49,411 nt of DNA from an uncultured Lachnospiraceae bacterium (GCA_904395885.1 CAJFOF010000068.1:1-49411); one strand, 5' to 3'; counted from the stretch's first letter, positions 1 through 10,718 are shown. Notes: generated from the sequence alone by a model not told the origin. Made by a program: numbers and translations.

Positions 1-1
1 G

Positions 2-418
2 ATGATCGCCATCGATGCATTGGCGGCCAGAAGCGTTCGCCGGCTGGGAACTACGATTCAGCTTACTGATACGGGGATTCATCCCGGTTCCGGAGTTGGA
101 AACCACAGAAGGGCGCTGACAGAGGAAACTCTTGGCATTCCGGTTCTTGCTGTTGGTGTCCCTACGGTGGTCGGTGCAGCGGCTATTGTTCAGGATACGG
201 TTCAGGCCATGATACGGGTGCTGAAAAATGACAGTTCTACCCGAGGAGCCGGGAACTATCTGGAAAGCCTTGAGGCCGAGGAGCAGTACCGGCTGATCCA
301 GGAATTGCTGGAACCGGAGTTCGGTCCTTTTTATGTGACTCCTCCGGATATTGACGAGACTGTAAAAGCCGTAAGCTATACGATTTCAGAGGCAATCCAT
401 CAGGCGTTTCTCCCTTAA
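2..418 (+). CDS. gpr: Germination protease Gpr, C-terminal part (partial)
   Basis: GPR degrades the small acid-soluble proteins that coat spore DNA when a spore germinates; it is made as a zymogen in the forespore. Only the last 138 residues lie in the window; the reading frame is already open at the left edge, so the ATG at position 2 is internal. The stretch IAIDALAARS followed by GTTIQLTDTGIHPGSGVGN and ETLGIPVLAVGVPTVV is the family signature (peptidase family A25, usually about 320-370 aa). The gene sits directly before spoIIP, as in Bacillus and most spore-forming Clostridia. The C-terminus ends about 75 residues beyond the signature in a normal-looking helix-rich tail, so the gene seems intact apart from the window edge. 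Confidence 0.93.
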   Translation: MIAIDALAARSVRRLGTTIQLTDTGIHPGSGVGNHRRALTEETLGIPVLAVGVPTVVGAAAIVQDTVQAMIRVLKNDSSTRGAGNYLESLEAEEQYRLIQELLEPEFGPFYVTPPDIDETVKAVSYTISEAIHQAFLP

Positions 419-442
419 TCAGCTTTTTTCCATTAGACAGGT

Positions 443-470
443 TCATTTCACCCTTGTTTTCGCATACCTT
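443..470 (+). promoter_or_regulatory. Possible sigma-E type promoter of spoIIP
   Basis: TCATTTC (443-449), a 13-base spacer and CATACCTT (463-470) resemble the mother-cell sigma-E consensus (about KMATATT, 13-14 bases, CATACAHT): 5 of 7 and 7 of 8 matches by eye. The spoIIP ATG lies 20 bases further on. SpoIIP acts in the mother cell, so such a promoter is expected, but the -35 match is only fair. Confidence 0.4.
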
Positions 471-490
471 GGTAAAAGGTCGGTGATGTC

Positions 491-1786
491 ATGGATGAAA
501 AGAGAGTTTTCAATCGGTGCCTAAGGGTTGGAATGGCGGTTCTTTTGGGACTGCTGCTGATTTGCCTGGGAGCAGTAAAAGGAAGGGAACAACTATTGCT
601 TCTGTGTCTTCAGTGGGAAAATGAAGGACGGACGTGGCAGACGGAGGGACGGAAGCTGGCAGATCAATGGGTAGAATTTATTTGGAATCAGAAAATCAAG
701 AGCCGTCAGTCGGATGAGCGAGAAGGAGAGGACTGGTCTGTTTTGAACTTTTTGGACAGTCTGAATCCCTGGTACCAAAGGAAAATGCAGGAAAAGGAAA
801 ATCAGGAAGACTGGAAAGAACCAGATCCAGCCTACCGGGATTATCTGGCAGCCAGGGATTTTTACATAGAACATTCTTATTTAATAGAGGAGAATCCGGA
901 GGAAACAGAAGGTCAGGCATTGGCTGGCAGCGGAGGGGATGGCAATCAGGGAAATCCGGAATCGCAGACGCCAGCTTTGGAGGGGGAACTTTCCAAGGCG
1001 GCTTATGCGCCGGATGGCGCGCCGGGGAAGATATACAGCCTGGCGCAGTTGGCAGATTACGACTTTTTGATGAAGAACTTTTACAACGTCCACACATCTA
1101 CCACGGCAGGGCGGGACATGATGAATGCTGCAGCCATGCTGGAAAAGGACTTTACTCTGGAAAAGGATGCATCCAAACCTCAGATTCTGATCTACCATAC
1201 CCATTCTCAGGAAGCCTTTGCCGATTCCGGGCCGGGTGAAAATGTTGTGGCAGTGGGAGATTACCTGACAGAGCTTTTGGAAGCAAAAGGGTTCGGCGTC
1301 CTCCATGACAGGAGTGTTTATGATCTGAAAGACGGAAAATTGGACAGAAATCAGGCGTATACTTACGCCTTGGAAGGGATATCCGGGATCCTCCAGGAAA
1401 ACCCGGACATTCAGGTGATATTGGATATTCACCGGGATGGCGTAGGAGAAAATGTTCATCTGGTTACGGAAGTGAACGGAAAGCCGACGGCCCAGATCAT
1501 GTTTTTTAACGGACTGAGCCAGACGCCGGACGGCCCGGTGGAATATCTTCCGAACCCCTACAGGGATGACAATCTTGCATTCAGTTTCCAACTGCAGCTA
1601 AAAGCCGCGGCCTGGTATCCGGGGTATACAAGGAAGATCTATCTGAAAGGACTGCGCTACAACCTCCACCTTCGTCCAAGGTCTGTCCTGGTAGAAGTGG
1701 GAGCCCAGACCAATACCTACGAGGAAGCCCTGAATGCCATGGAGCCGCTTGCGGAGATCGTGGCTATGGTTTTGGAGGGGACGTAA
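491..1786 (+). CDS. spoIIP: Stage II sporulation protein P (SpoIIP)
   Basis: SpoIIP is the amidase/endopeptidase of the SpoIID-SpoIIM-SpoIIP machine that thins septal peptidoglycan so the mother-cell membrane can engulf the forespore. The protein (431 aa) has a single N-terminal membrane anchor (about residues 13-30), a variable linker of about 150 residues rich in Glu, Gln and Gly, and the SpoIIP domain from about residue 200. Visible family motifs are ILIYHTHSQEAF (His236, His238), VILDIHRDG (His314), and SVLVEVGAQTNT (Glu402), the expected zinc and catalytic residues of this amidase fold. It follows gpr by 72 bases, the order known from Bacillus subtilis. The ATG at 491 is preceded by AAAGGTCGGTG. 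A sigma-E-like promoter lies just upstream. I see nothing unusual in length or motifs. Confidence 0.93.
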   Translation: MDEKRVFNRCLRVGMAVLLGLLLICLGAVKGREQLLLLCLQWENEGRTWQTEGRKLADQWVEFIWNQKIKSRQSDEREGEDWSVLNFLDSLNPWYQRKMQEKENQEDWKEPDPAYRDYLAARDFYIEHSYLIEENPEETEGQALAGSGGDGNQGNPESQTPALEGELSKAAYAPDGAPGKIYSLAQLADYDFLMKNFYNVHTSTTAGRDMMNAAAMLEKDFTLEKDASKPQILIYHTHSQEAFADSGPGENVVAVGDYLTELLEAKGFGVLHDRSVYDLKDGKLDRNQAYTYALEGISGILQENPDIQVILDIHRDGVGENVHLVTEVNGKPTAQIMFFNGLSQTPDGPVEYLPNPYRDDNLAFSFQLQLKAAAWYPGYTRKIYLKGLRYNLHLRPRSVLVEVGAQTNTYEEALNAMEPLAEIVAMVLEGT

Positions 1787-1816
1787 GGAACTGAGAATCT
1801 ATTTGACTTTAGACAG

Positions 1817-1845
1817 TTGCAAGGAATGGAAAAAAATGCTATATT
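1817..1845 (+). promoter_or_regulatory. Likely sigma-A promoter for lepA-hemW
   Basis: TTGCAA (1817-1822), 17-base spacer, TATATT (1840-1845), then an untranslated leader of about 57 bases to the lepA start. This fits vegetative expression of lepA separate from the sporulation genes upstream. Confidence 0.5.
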
Positions 1846-1909
1846 TTTTTAAGAGTTCCCTACTATAAAGAAGGGATGAGACGATAAACGTGTTAGAAAG
1901 GAACCATAT

Positions 1910-3727
1910 ATGGCGACTACGATAGACCAAAGCAAAATTCGCAATTTCTGTATCATTGCCCACATTGACCACGGAAAATCGACACTGGCTGACCGGATCA
2001 TTGAAAAGACCGGGCTTCTGACCAGCCGGGAGATGCAGGCTCAGGTTCTGGACAATATGGATCTGGAGCGTGAGCGGGGCATTACCATCAAAGCGCAGGC
2101 GGTTCGCACCGTCTATAAGGCGAAGGACGGAGAAGAATACATTTTTAACCTGATTGACACTCCGGGCCATGTAGATTTCAACTATGAGGTTTCCAGAAGC
2201 CTTGCCGCCTGTGACGGAGCCATCCTGGTGGTGGACGCAGCCCAGGGCATCGAGGCCCAGACTCTGGCAAACGTGTATCTGGCCCTTGACCATGATCTGG
2301 ACGTATTCCCTGTCATCAATAAGATTGACCTGCCCAGCGCAGATCCGGATCATGTGGCGGCGGAGATCGAGGATGTAATCGGCATTGAGGCGGAGGATGC
2401 CCCCAGAATCTCTGCAAAGACTGGACTGAATGTGGATGATGTGCTGGAAGCCATAGTGCATAAAATACCGGCGCCCACAGGAGATCCCAACGCCCCCTTA
2501 AAGGCGCTGATTTTTGACTCTGTTTACGACTCTTATCGGGGTGTCATCGTTTTCTGCCGCATCAAAGAGGGTACGGTGAAAAAGGGAACGGTTATCAAGA
2601 TGATGGCTACCGGGGCAGAGGAAGAAGTGGTGGAGGTCGGTTATTTCGGTGCCGGCCAGTTCATCCCCTGCGAGGAGCTTTCTGCCGGCATGGTGGGCTA
2701 TATCACGGCCAGCATCAAAAATTTAAAAGAAACCATGGTAGGCGACACCATCACGGATAAGAACAATCCGTGCAGTGAGCCTCTTCCCGGCTACAAGAAA
2801 GTTACGCCCATGGTTTACTGCGGTATGTATCCCGCAGACAGCGCCAAGTACCCGGATTTGCGGGATGCCCTGGAAAAGCTTCAGCTCAATGACGCTTCCC
2901 TGTATTTTGAGCCGGAGACATCTCTGGCGCTTGGCTTTGGATTCCGCTGCGGTTTCCTTGGCCTTCTCCATCTGGATATTATAGAAGAGCGGCTGGAGCG
3001 GGAGTATAACCTTGATTTAGTGACGACGGCTCCAGGTGTTATCTACCGGGTTCACAAGACCAACGGCGAGATGATTGAATTGACCAATCCCTCCAACCTG
3101 CCGGATCCGTCGGAGATTGAATACATGGAAGAACCTATCGTTTCCGCGGAGATCATGGTGACTTCCGAATACGTGGGAGCTATCATGCAGCTCTGCCAGG
3201 AACGGCGTGGGGTTTACCTGGGAATGGAATATATCGAGGGAACCCGCGCGCTGCTAAAATATGATCTTCCCCTAAATGAAATTATCTATGATTTCTTTGA
3301 CGCCCTCAAATCCCGTTCCAGAGGGTACGCGTCCTTTGACTATGATCTGAAGGGCTATGAGAGGTCGGAGCTGGTGAAACTGGATATTCTGGTAAACCGG
3401 GAGGAAGTGGATGCGCTGTCCTTCATCGTATTTGCAGGATCTGCCTACGAGCGCGGAAGAAAGATGTGCGAGAAGCTGAAAGAGGAAATTCCCCGTCACT
3501 TGTTCGAGATTCCCATCCAGGCGGCAGTTGGCGGAAAGATCATAGCCAGAGAGACTGTAAAAGCTATGAGAAAAGACGTGCTGGCAAAATGTTACGGCGG
3601 TGACATCAGCCGAAAGAGAAAACTTCTGGAGAAGCAGAAGGAAGGAAAGAAGAGAATGCGCCAGATCGGCAATGTGGAGATCCCTCAGAAGGCCTTTATG
3701 AGCGTATTGAAATTAGACGATGAATAG
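1910..3727 (+). CDS. lepA: Elongation factor 4 (LepA), back-translocating GTPase
   Basis: LepA/EF4 is a ribosome-bound translational GTPase related to EF-G that assists ribosome assembly and recovery of stalled translocation. The 605-residue protein has the normal family length. GTP-binding motifs are all present: AHIDHGKST (17-25), DTPGH (83-87), NKID (137-140) and [12 protein letters not shown] (G5). Then come the EF-G-like domain II, the domains III and V region ([14 protein letters not shown]), and the LepA-specific C-terminal domain with [20 protein letters not shown]. The ATG at 1910 is 6-9 bases after AGAAAGGAA. The stop overlaps the start of hemW by 8 bases, so the two are probably translationally coupled; lepA-hemW is a common pair in Firmicutes. 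Confidence 0.98.
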   Translation: MATTIDQSKIRNFCIIAHIDHGKSTLADRIIEKTGLLTSREMQAQVLDNMDLERERGITIKAQAVRTVYKAKDGEEYIFNLIDTPGHVDFNYEVSRSLAACDGAILVVDAAQGIEAQTLANVYLALDHDLDVFPVINKIDLPSADPDHVAAEIEDVIGIEAEDAPRISAKTGLNVDDVLEAIVHKIPAPTGDPNAPLKALIFDSVYDSYRGVIVFCRIKEGTVKKGTVIKMMATGAEEEVVEVGYFGAGQFIPCEELSAGMVGYITASIKNLKETMVGDTITDKNNPCSEPLPGYKKVTPMVYCGMYPADSAKYPDLRDALEKLQLNDASLYFEPETSLALGFGFRCGFLGLLHLDIIEERLEREYNLDLVTTAPGVIYRVHKTNGEMIELTNPSNLPDPSEIEYMEEPIVSAEIMVTSEYVGAIMQLCQERRGVYLGMEYIEGTRALLKYDLPLNEIIYDFFDALKSRSRGYASFDYDLKGYERSELVKLDILVNREEVDALSFIVFAGSAYERGRKMCEKLKEEIPRHLFEIPIQAAVGGKIIARETVKAMRKDVLAKCYGGDISRKRKLLEKQKEGKKRMRQIGNVEIPQKAFMSVLKLDDE

Positions 3728-4910
3728 TAAGAGACCATTGGAACTTTACGTACACATACCATTCTGCGCCAGGAAATGTCTTTACTGCGATTTCCTGTCT
3801 TTCCGGGCGCTGGCCCAGGTACAGGAGGAGTACGTAAGGCAGTTGTTAGAGGAGATCCAGGCCGCCAGTTTGACCGCAGAGGATTATCGGGTGAATACAG
3901 TCTTTATTGGCGGAGGCACTCCCTCCATACTGGAGCCTGTTATGATCCGGGCTATTATGGAGACAATCCGCATGTATTTTGAGGTGGCTCCGGATGCGGA
4001 GATTACCATTGAGGCCAATCCGGGAACCCTGACTCCGCAGAAGCTGGACATCTACCGGGGCTGTGGCATCAACCGCATCAGCCTGGGGCTGCAGTCAGCC
4101 GACAATAGAGAACTGAAGGCCCTGGGAAGGATCCACACATTTGAAGAATTCCTAAAGAGCTTTGAGAGGGCGCGGCAGGCGGGCTTCTGGAGTGTCAATG
4201 TGGACTTGATGTCTGCTCTTCCGGGCCAGACACTGGAATCCTGGAAAAATTCGTTGAAAAAGGTTGCTATGCTGAAACCGGAACACATTTCGGCTTACAG
4301 CCTGATCATTGAGCAGAACACACCTTTCTGGGAACGTTATGGTCAGGATGGCTGCAGCGGCTCCAAGACAGGATCCTGGCCGCCCCTTCCCGATGAAGAC
4401 ACAGAGCGGAAAATGTACCAGATTACGAAAGAGTTTTTGGAAGAACAGGGCTATGAGCGCTACGAGATCTCAAATTATGCCAAGCCAGGGTTTGAGTGCC
4501 GCCACAATATCGGATACTGGACAGGGGCAGAGTATCTGGGGTTGGGACTGGGATCGTCCTCCTGCTATAAAGGTTCCCGTTTTTCCAATGAAACGGATCT
4601 GGAAACCTATCTCAAGCTGGATTTTATGAGGGACGGTTTGATGAAGCTGTATCAGGATGTCCAGACCCAGACCAGAAGATCCCGGATGGAAGAATTTATG
4701 TTTTTGGGACTCAGAATGACCAAGGGAGTTTCCGATATTGATTTTACCGCCCAGTTCGGCGTCAAGATCCGCAGCGTTTACGGCGAGAAGATCGACAGGC
4801 TCATTGCCAACGGGCTGATGCGGGAGGAAGGCAGCCGGCTTATGCTGACAGACTGGGGAATCGATATCAGCAATTATGTTCTCAGCGAATTTTTGCTGGA
4901 TGGAGAATAG
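3720..4910 (+). CDS. hemW: HemW-type radical SAM protein (heme chaperone, coproporphyrinogen oxidase-like)
   Basis: HemW proteins are radical SAM proteins that bind heme and are thought to hand it to target enzymes; many were annotated as oxygen-independent coproporphyrinogen III oxidase (HemN). The 396-residue protein starts with the cluster motif [12 protein letters not shown] (Cys16, Cys20, Cys23), followed by FIGGGTPS (SAM contact) and the HemN C-terminal domain near residues 300-380. HemW lacks the extra N-terminal cysteine of true HemN, and the spacing here fits HemW. The reading frame begins inside the end of lepA (8-base overlap). A strong terminator follows 5 bases after the stop. 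Confidence 0.92.
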   Translation: MNSKRPLELYVHIPFCARKCLYCDFLSFRALAQVQEEYVRQLLEEIQAASLTAEDYRVNTVFIGGGTPSILEPVMIRAIMETIRMYFEVAPDAEITIEANPGTLTPQKLDIYRGCGINRISLGLQSADNRELKALGRIHTFEEFLKSFERARQAGFWSVNVDLMSALPGQTLESWKNSLKKVAMLKPEHISAYSLIIEQNTPFWERYGQDGCSGSKTGSWPPLPDEDTERKMYQITKEFLEEQGYERYEISNYAKPGFECRHNIGYWTGAEYLGLGLGSSSCYKGSRFSNETDLETYLKLDFMRDGLMKLYQDVQTQTRRSRMEEFMFLGLRMTKGVSDIDFTAQFGVKIRSVYGEKIDRLIANGLMREEGSRLMLTDWGIDISNYVLSEFLLDGE

Positions 4911-4915
4911 AAAAA

Positions 4916-4955
4916 GGGCGCGTCTCCGATGGGGGAGATGCGCCCTGACTTTTTT
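4916..4955. terminator. Bidirectional intrinsic terminator after hemW and the minus-strand 3D gene
   Basis: A 12-bp stem (4916-4927 with 4934-4945, one G-U pair) with a 6-base loop, flanked by TTTTTT on the right and AAAAA on the left, can stop transcription from both converging genes. Confidence 0.85.
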
Positions 4956-4979
4956 GGAATGTGGAATGAGTTTTTTGCT

Positions 4980-5684
4980 TTATGCCAGCAGAAAGACCTC
5001 CTGGTACTGAGTCCCGTTGATTCTGGTTTCCTGATGGGTATTGTAGAAGATATCGATATGGTTTCCTTTGACGCCGCCTCCCCGGTCCTCGGCCGTGTAA
5101 ACCACACCGTTGATCAGTACCTTGCTGCCGTAGGGGACAGTTCCCGGATCAACAGCGATGGTGTGATTTGCTGAGGCGATAGCACCGGTGGAAGTATGGC
5201 GACCCCAGCCCTCTGAGCAGGCATCGCAGGGACAGTAGCCGGTGATCTTAAAGACGCCCAGAGAGCGGGCGCTTCCGGAAGCGCTGCCGTTGACGTAGTG
5301 GCGTGTTCCAGGCAGCTCCTGCCCGTTTAAAAGGGCGCGAATGGTATAGATTCCTTCCGGAACAGAAGCCCAGTCCATGGAGACCGAAAAGCCGTAGGAA
5401 CCGGTTCCGCGGCCCTGTGCCGCCAAATCAGCCCGGTAGTTTGTTGCGGAGGTAGTCATTTCGCTGATGATCTTTCCAGAAGCATCGGAAACGGTTACTG
5501 TGACTTCCACAGGCTGACTGGGATTGGAGGCATCCCATGCCCACCCTGAAATCAACGACCCTTCGATGGTATCCAGCGATCCAGGGAGGGAAGCGGCCAG
5601 ACTGGAAAAGGAAATAATACCTGAAAATAAGAGGGCTAAAAACAGCCCTTCAGCAGCGTGCTTTAATGTTCTGAATAAACTCAA
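4980..5684 (-). CDS. Secreted 3D-domain protein (Lachnospiraceae type), paralogue 1
   Basis: A 234-residue exported protein. An N-terminal signal sequence (about residues 1-30, ending near SSLAA) is followed by a beta-rich domain of about 85 residues that begins GSLDTIEGSLISGWAWD, then a C-terminal 3D domain (about 145-234) with GYCPCDACSEG, the first Asp in AVDPGTVPYG, EDRGGGVKG and HIDIFY. The 3D fold (three conserved Asp, double-psi beta-barrel) is shared with MltA-type lytic transglycosylases and YabE/YocH-like wall proteins, so a role in cell-wall remodelling is likely but not shown. The start is TTG at 5684, preceded on the minus strand by AGAGAGGA at 8 bases. It has its own promoter about 115 bases upstream and is a paralogue of the next gene (same domain order). 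Confidence 0.85.
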   Translation of the reverse strand: MSLFRTLKHAAEGLFLALLFSGIISFSSLAASLPGSLDTIEGSLISGWAWDASNPSQPVEVTVTVSDASGKIISEMTTSATNYRADLAAQGRGTGSYGFSVSMDWASVPEGIYTIRALLNGQELPGTRHYVNGSASGSARSLGVFKITGYCPCDACSEGWGRHTSTGAIASANHTIAVDPGTVPYGSKVLINGVVYTAEDRGGGVKGNHIDIFYNTHQETRINGTQYQEVFLLA

Positions 5685-5724
5685 AATAAAGATCCTCTCT
5701 TTCTATGCCTGCAGTCAAATACAG

Positions 5725-5788
5725 GTAACATAAAATAGAAAAATAAAAGTAACATAACATAAATAAATGTAATACTTTTGTAACATAA
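5725..5788 (-). repeat. Three direct copies of TTATGTTAC in the leader of the 3D gene
   Basis: On the minus strand TTATGTTAC occurs at 5780-5788, 5749-5757 and 5725-5733 (plus strand GTAACATAA), spaced 31 and 24 bases. All lie between the predicted transcription start (about 5797) and the coding start at 5684. The region is AT-rich, but a 9-base word three times in 64 bases suggests a binding site array or a leader element. Confidence 0.5.
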
Positions 5789-5803
5789 CAGGCATGTTTT
5801 CTT

Positions 5804-5831
5804 ATTTTACACAGATTTCCAGATTTGTCAA
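5804..5831 (-). promoter_or_regulatory. Sigma-A-like promoter of the 3D gene at 4980-5684
   Basis: Reading the minus strand: TTGACA (5831-5826), 16-base spacer, TAAAAT (5809-5804). It starts immediately beyond the terminator of the upstream paralogue. Confidence 0.6.
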
Positions 5832-5833
5832 GT

Positions 5834-5869
5834 AAAAAAACACCCGATGAGCGGTGAGCTATCGGGTGT
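5834..5869 (-). terminator. Intrinsic terminator after the second 3D gene
   Basis: On the minus strand a perfect 9-bp stem ACACCCGAT/ATCGGGTGT with a 12-base loop is followed by seven T. It lies 43 bases after the stop of the gene at 5912-6709. Confidence 0.9.
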
Positions 5870-5911
5870 AATAATAAATATGTATAAATTTTAATGGTAG
5901 GTAGTTTGGAA

Positions 5912-6709
5912 TTACGAGGCTAAATAAACATCAGCCTGCTGGGTTCCAAAGGCCAGAGCTTCTTCGTGTGTGGCAAAATAGATATCAACTTTCTTGCCGT
6001 CAACGCCGCCTCCTTTGTCCTCCACCGTATATACGATGTCGTCAATCATGACTTTGGTTCCCAGAGGAAGGAGGGTAAGATCAGCAGAGAGTGTGTGATT
6101 CGCCTGGGGAACTGTGCCGGAATAGGTATATCCATGGCCGCCGGAACAGTTTTCACAGTTGCAGTAGCCTGTTACCGTAAAGGTGCCCAAATATTCTCCC
6201 ACACTAACAGTTTCTTCCTCTGCATCCGCAACTTCGGGTTCCTCTGCGATCTCTTCATCAGAGACGTTTATGGCATCTCCGGGACCTTCAATAATCCGGC
6301 TGCCGCTGCCGTCACTGTAAGTAAAACTGCTGCCTAACTGTGTGCGGGTCTCGCCCATAACGGAATAAACCTGAATCTCAAAAGTTCCGTCTCCCAGTTC
6401 ATTCCAGTCAATAGGAACACAGAAAGCGTGCCATCCATCTCCGATAGAGTCGCTTAGGTCCTGACTGAATTCTTCAGCCTGGGCAGTGATAACCTCCACA
6501 GGTTCCGTTTCGCCTTCAGGAAAAATCTGGATTTCCACCGGGATGGTTGTATCGTAACTGCCGGTTTCCCATGCCCATCCGGTAATCTCATCAGAAGTAA
6601 CGCTGGTGATGTCGCCCTGTATAGCAGCCATTGCCGGAAAAGCAGTAAAAACGGAAAATAACCCGGCGACAGCAAGTACTTTCAGGGGCTGTCCAAACTT
6701 TCTTTTCAT
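5912..6709 (-). CDS. Secreted 3D-domain protein, paralogue 2
   Basis: A 265-residue exported protein with the same plan as its downstream neighbour: signal peptide (1-28, cut near AMAA), a beta-rich domain starting ITSVTSDEITGWAWE, an acidic linker (about 150-170, EEIAEEPEVADAEEE), and a C-terminal 3D domain with GYCNCENCSGG, SADLTLLPLG, EDKGGGVDG and VDIYF. A lytic transglycosylase-like or wall-binding role is inferred from the 3D fold only. The ATG at 6709 is preceded by GTGAGG. Promoter and terminator are both visible, so this is a single-gene unit. It differs from paralogue 1 by the acidic linker and a more acidic overall composition. Confidence 0.87.
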   Translation of the reverse strand: MKRKFGQPLKVLAVAGLFSVFTAFPAMAAIQGDITSVTSDEITGWAWETGSYDTTIPVEIQIFPEGETEPVEVITAQAEEFSQDLSDSIGDGWHAFCVPIDWNELGDGTFEIQVYSVMGETRTQLGSSFTYSDGSGSRIIEGPGDAINVSDEEIAEEPEVADAEEETVSVGEYLGTFTVTGYCNCENCSGGHGYTYSGTVPQANHTLSADLTLLPLGTKVMIDDIVYTVEDKGGGVDGKKVDIYFATHEEALAFGTQQADVYLAS

Positions 6710-6730
6710 AAAAAATACCTCACATTAACG

Positions 6731-6773
6731 AATAGTCCGGGAAAAATAAAATCGTTGTTATTACCGAACTATT
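6731..6773 (-). other. Hairpin in the 5' leader of the second 3D gene
   Basis: AATAGTTCGG (6773-6764, minus strand) pairs with CCGGACTATT (6740-6731) over 10 bp including one G-U, with a 23-base AT-rich loop. It lies between the transcription start (about 6804) and the ribosome binding site. Function unknown. Confidence 0.35.
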
Positions 6774-6810
6774 ACTACAAAATGAACGTAGTGTTGGGGT
6801 TATGGTTACT

Positions 6811-6838
6811 ATTATATTACAAAAATGTTAAATGTCAA
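6811..6838 (-). promoter_or_regulatory. Sigma-A promoter of the 3D gene at 5912-6709
   Basis: Minus strand TTGACA (6838-6833), 16-base spacer, TATAAT (6816-6811): perfect hexamers. It diverges from the heat-shock operon promoter about 80 bases away. Confidence 0.75.
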
Positions 6839-6919
6839 GATGAAAGGAATTTTTAGGACAGTACAGGGATTTTTTACCACTTCTTTTATAAAATTTATAC
6901 TTTTTTTTGAAAATCTGTA

Positions 6920-6948
6920 TTGACAAATGGTAAGGAAAGGAATATATT
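6920..6948 (+). promoter_or_regulatory. Sigma-A promoter of the hrcA heat-shock operon
   Basis: TTGACA (6920-6925), 17-base spacer, TATATT (6943-6948). Transcription should start near 6955, just before the CIRCE operator. Confidence 0.85.
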
Positions 6949-6962
6949 ATGAAATGTAAATA

Positions 6963-6989
6963 TTAGCACTCTCGAATAACGAGTGCTAA
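6963..6989 (+). promoter_or_regulatory. CIRCE operator (HrcA binding site)
   Basis: TTAGCACTC, nine bases, GAGTGCTAA: a perfect match to the CIRCE consensus. It lies in the early transcribed region of hrcA, so HrcA represses its own operon together with grpE, dnaK and dnaJ; heat releases the repressor. Confidence 0.98.
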
Positions 6990-7016
6990 CAAACTTGAAG
7001 CGGAGAGCTAGAAAGG

Positions 7017-8069
7017 ATGGGAAAGATGGAACTGGACAGCCGGAAAATTACAATCTTAAATGCAATCATTAAGACTTATCTGGAAACCGGCGAGCCGGTA
7101 GGTTCCAGAACAATTTCCAAATATTCAGATTTAAAGCTCAGTTCCGCTACTATTCGAAATGAGATGTCGGATCTGGAGGAGATGGGTTACATTATTCAGC
7201 CTCATACTTCTGCCGGCCGGATTCCCTCGGATAAGGGATACCGCTTTTATGTAAATCAGATCATGGAAGAAAAGGAGACAGAGGTTACAGAGGTAAAGTC
7301 TCTGATGCTTCAGCGGGTAGACCGGCTGGAACTGGTTCTGAAAAAGCTGGTGCAGCTTCTTGCTTCCAATACCAACTATGCGGCAATGATCAGCGGTCCC
7401 AGGTATCATCAGAACAAGCTGAAATTTATCCAGCTTTCAAAAGTGGATGAGAAGAAGCTGCTGGTGGTAGTGGTTGTAGAGGGCAATATTATAAAAAATA
7501 CGATGATTTCCATTCCGGATCCGATTCGGGACGAGGAGGTTCTGAATCTTAATATCCTTTTAAACAGCAGGCTGAACGGACTTACCATTGAGGAAATTAA
7601 TCTGGGTGTTATCAGCAAGCTGAAAGAAGAGGCAGGGCCTCACGGACAGGTAGTTGAGCTGGTACTGGATCAGGTGGCAGAGGCCATCCGGGCGGAGGAA
7701 GAAGACCTACAGATCTATACAAGCGGCGCTACGAACATTTTTAAGTATCCTGAGCTGAGTGAGGGAGACAAGGCAAGCAGATTGTTGAGCACATTTGAAC
7801 AGAAGGATGCACTTCAGGAACTGATTGACGATGTGAACTCCAATGAGCAGACTTCCGAGTCCGGCATACAGGTCTATATCGGAGATGAGATGCCGGTTCA
7901 GAGTATGAAAGACTGCAGCGTTGTGACAGCTAATTATGAATTAGGCGAAGGAATCCGGGGTACGATTGGTATTATAGGGCCTAAAAGAATGGATTATGAA
8001 AAGGTTTTGACAACGTTAAAGAATCTGATGACTCAGTTAGATGAAACCTTTAAAAAAGAAGAAAGGTGA
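7017..8069 (+). CDS. hrcA: Heat-inducible transcription repressor HrcA
   Basis: HrcA is the CIRCE-binding repressor of class I heat-shock genes; its folding depends on GroE, which makes the feedback loop. The protein has an N-terminal winged helix (about 5-75: KITILNAIIKTYLETGEPVG then SSATIRNEMSDLEEMG and TSAGRIPSDKGYRFYV) followed by the GAF-like dimer domain (about 100-345). Length (350 aa) is normal. Two starts are possible: ATG 7017, or ATG 7026 (three residues shorter, starting MELDSRK), for which AGAAAGGA sits at ideal distance; the second also agrees better with the family N-terminus. First gene of hrcA-grpE-dnaK-dnaJ, 7 bases before grpE. Confidence 0.97.
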   Translation: MGKMELDSRKITILNAIIKTYLETGEPVGSRTISKYSDLKLSSATIRNEMSDLEEMGYIIQPHTSAGRIPSDKGYRFYVNQIMEEKETEVTEVKSLMLQRVDRLELVLKKLVQLLASNTNYAAMISGPRYHQNKLKFIQLSKVDEKKLLVVVVVEGNIIKNTMISIPDPIRDEEVLNLNILLNSRLNGLTIEEINLGVISKLKEEAGPHGQVVELVLDQVAEAIRAEEEDLQIYTSGATNIFKYPELSEGDKASRLLSTFEQKDALQELIDDVNSNEQTSESGIQVYIGDEMPVQSMKDCSVVTANYELGEGIRGTIGIIGPKRMDYEKVLTTLKNLMTQLDETFKKEER

Positions 8070-8076
8070 TTAAGAC

Positions 8077-8709
8077 GTGAGCAGAGAAGAAATAAAGAAA
8101 GAGAATGGCAGCGAACTGGAAAATCAGGAGGCCGTTCAGACAGACGCAGAAGAATGCACGGAAAAAAATCAGCCCTCCGACGGAGAGAAAGGCAGCGAAC
8201 AGACGGAATCTGATCAGGAAGAAGAATCGGCTCCGGAACCGGAGAAAAAAGGCTTTTTCAAAAAGAAAAAAGATCCCCGGGATGAGAAGATCGAGGAACT
8301 GACAGACCGCTTTAAGCGAACGATGGCAGAATTCGACAATTACCGGAAACGGACGGAAAAAGAAAAATCCGCCATGTATGAAGTCGGAGCGAAGGATGTG
8401 ATTGAAAAGATCCTTCCGGTGGTGGATAATTTTGAAAGGGGGTTGGCCTCTATTCCGGATGACGCAAAGGGAACCCCGTTTGCAGACGGAATGGAAAAGA
8501 TATATAAGCAGTTTGTAAAGATTCTGGAGGATATGGATGTAAAGCCCATTGAGGCTGTAGGGAAAGAGTTTGATCCCAATTTCCATAATGCTGTGATGCA
8601 TATTGAGGATGAAAACTTGGGAGAGAACATTGTAGCGGCTGAACTTCAGAAGGGTTACACTTACCGGGACAGCGTAGTAAGGCACAGCATGGTTCAGGTG
8701 GCAAATTAG
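8077..8709 (+). CDS. grpE: GrpE nucleotide exchange factor
   Basis: GrpE releases ADP from DnaK and so resets the chaperone cycle; it also acts as a thermosensor. The 210-residue protein has a long charged, probably disordered N-terminus (1-65, Glu/Lys-rich), a coiled-coil helix (about 70-115, RTMAEFDNYRKRTEKEKS) and the C-terminal beta domain ending GYTYRDSVVRHSMVQV, a GrpE hallmark. The start is GTG at 8077 with GAAAGGTGATT upstream; 7 bases separate it from hrcA. Normal for the family. Confidence 0.97.
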   Translation: MSREEIKKENGSELENQEAVQTDAEECTEKNQPSDGEKGSEQTESDQEEESAPEPEKKGFFKKKKDPRDEKIEELTDRFKRTMAEFDNYRKRTEKEKSAMYEVGAKDVIEKILPVVDNFERGLASIPDDAKGTPFADGMEKIYKQFVKILEDMDVKPIEAVGKEFDPNFHNAVMHIEDENLGENIVAAELQKGYTYRDSVVRHSMVQVAN

Positions 8710-8769
8710 CGGTCCGGTGTTCCAATAGAAATGTTACTTAATTTATTTAAGTTTGTCTATCATATTTAG

Positions 8770-10659
<1,890 letters not shown>

Positions 10660-10718
10660 TTTACGCAGGGCAGTCCGGACAGTGCGCTGAGCATTGCAGC
10701 GGATTAGCCGCGATAGAC

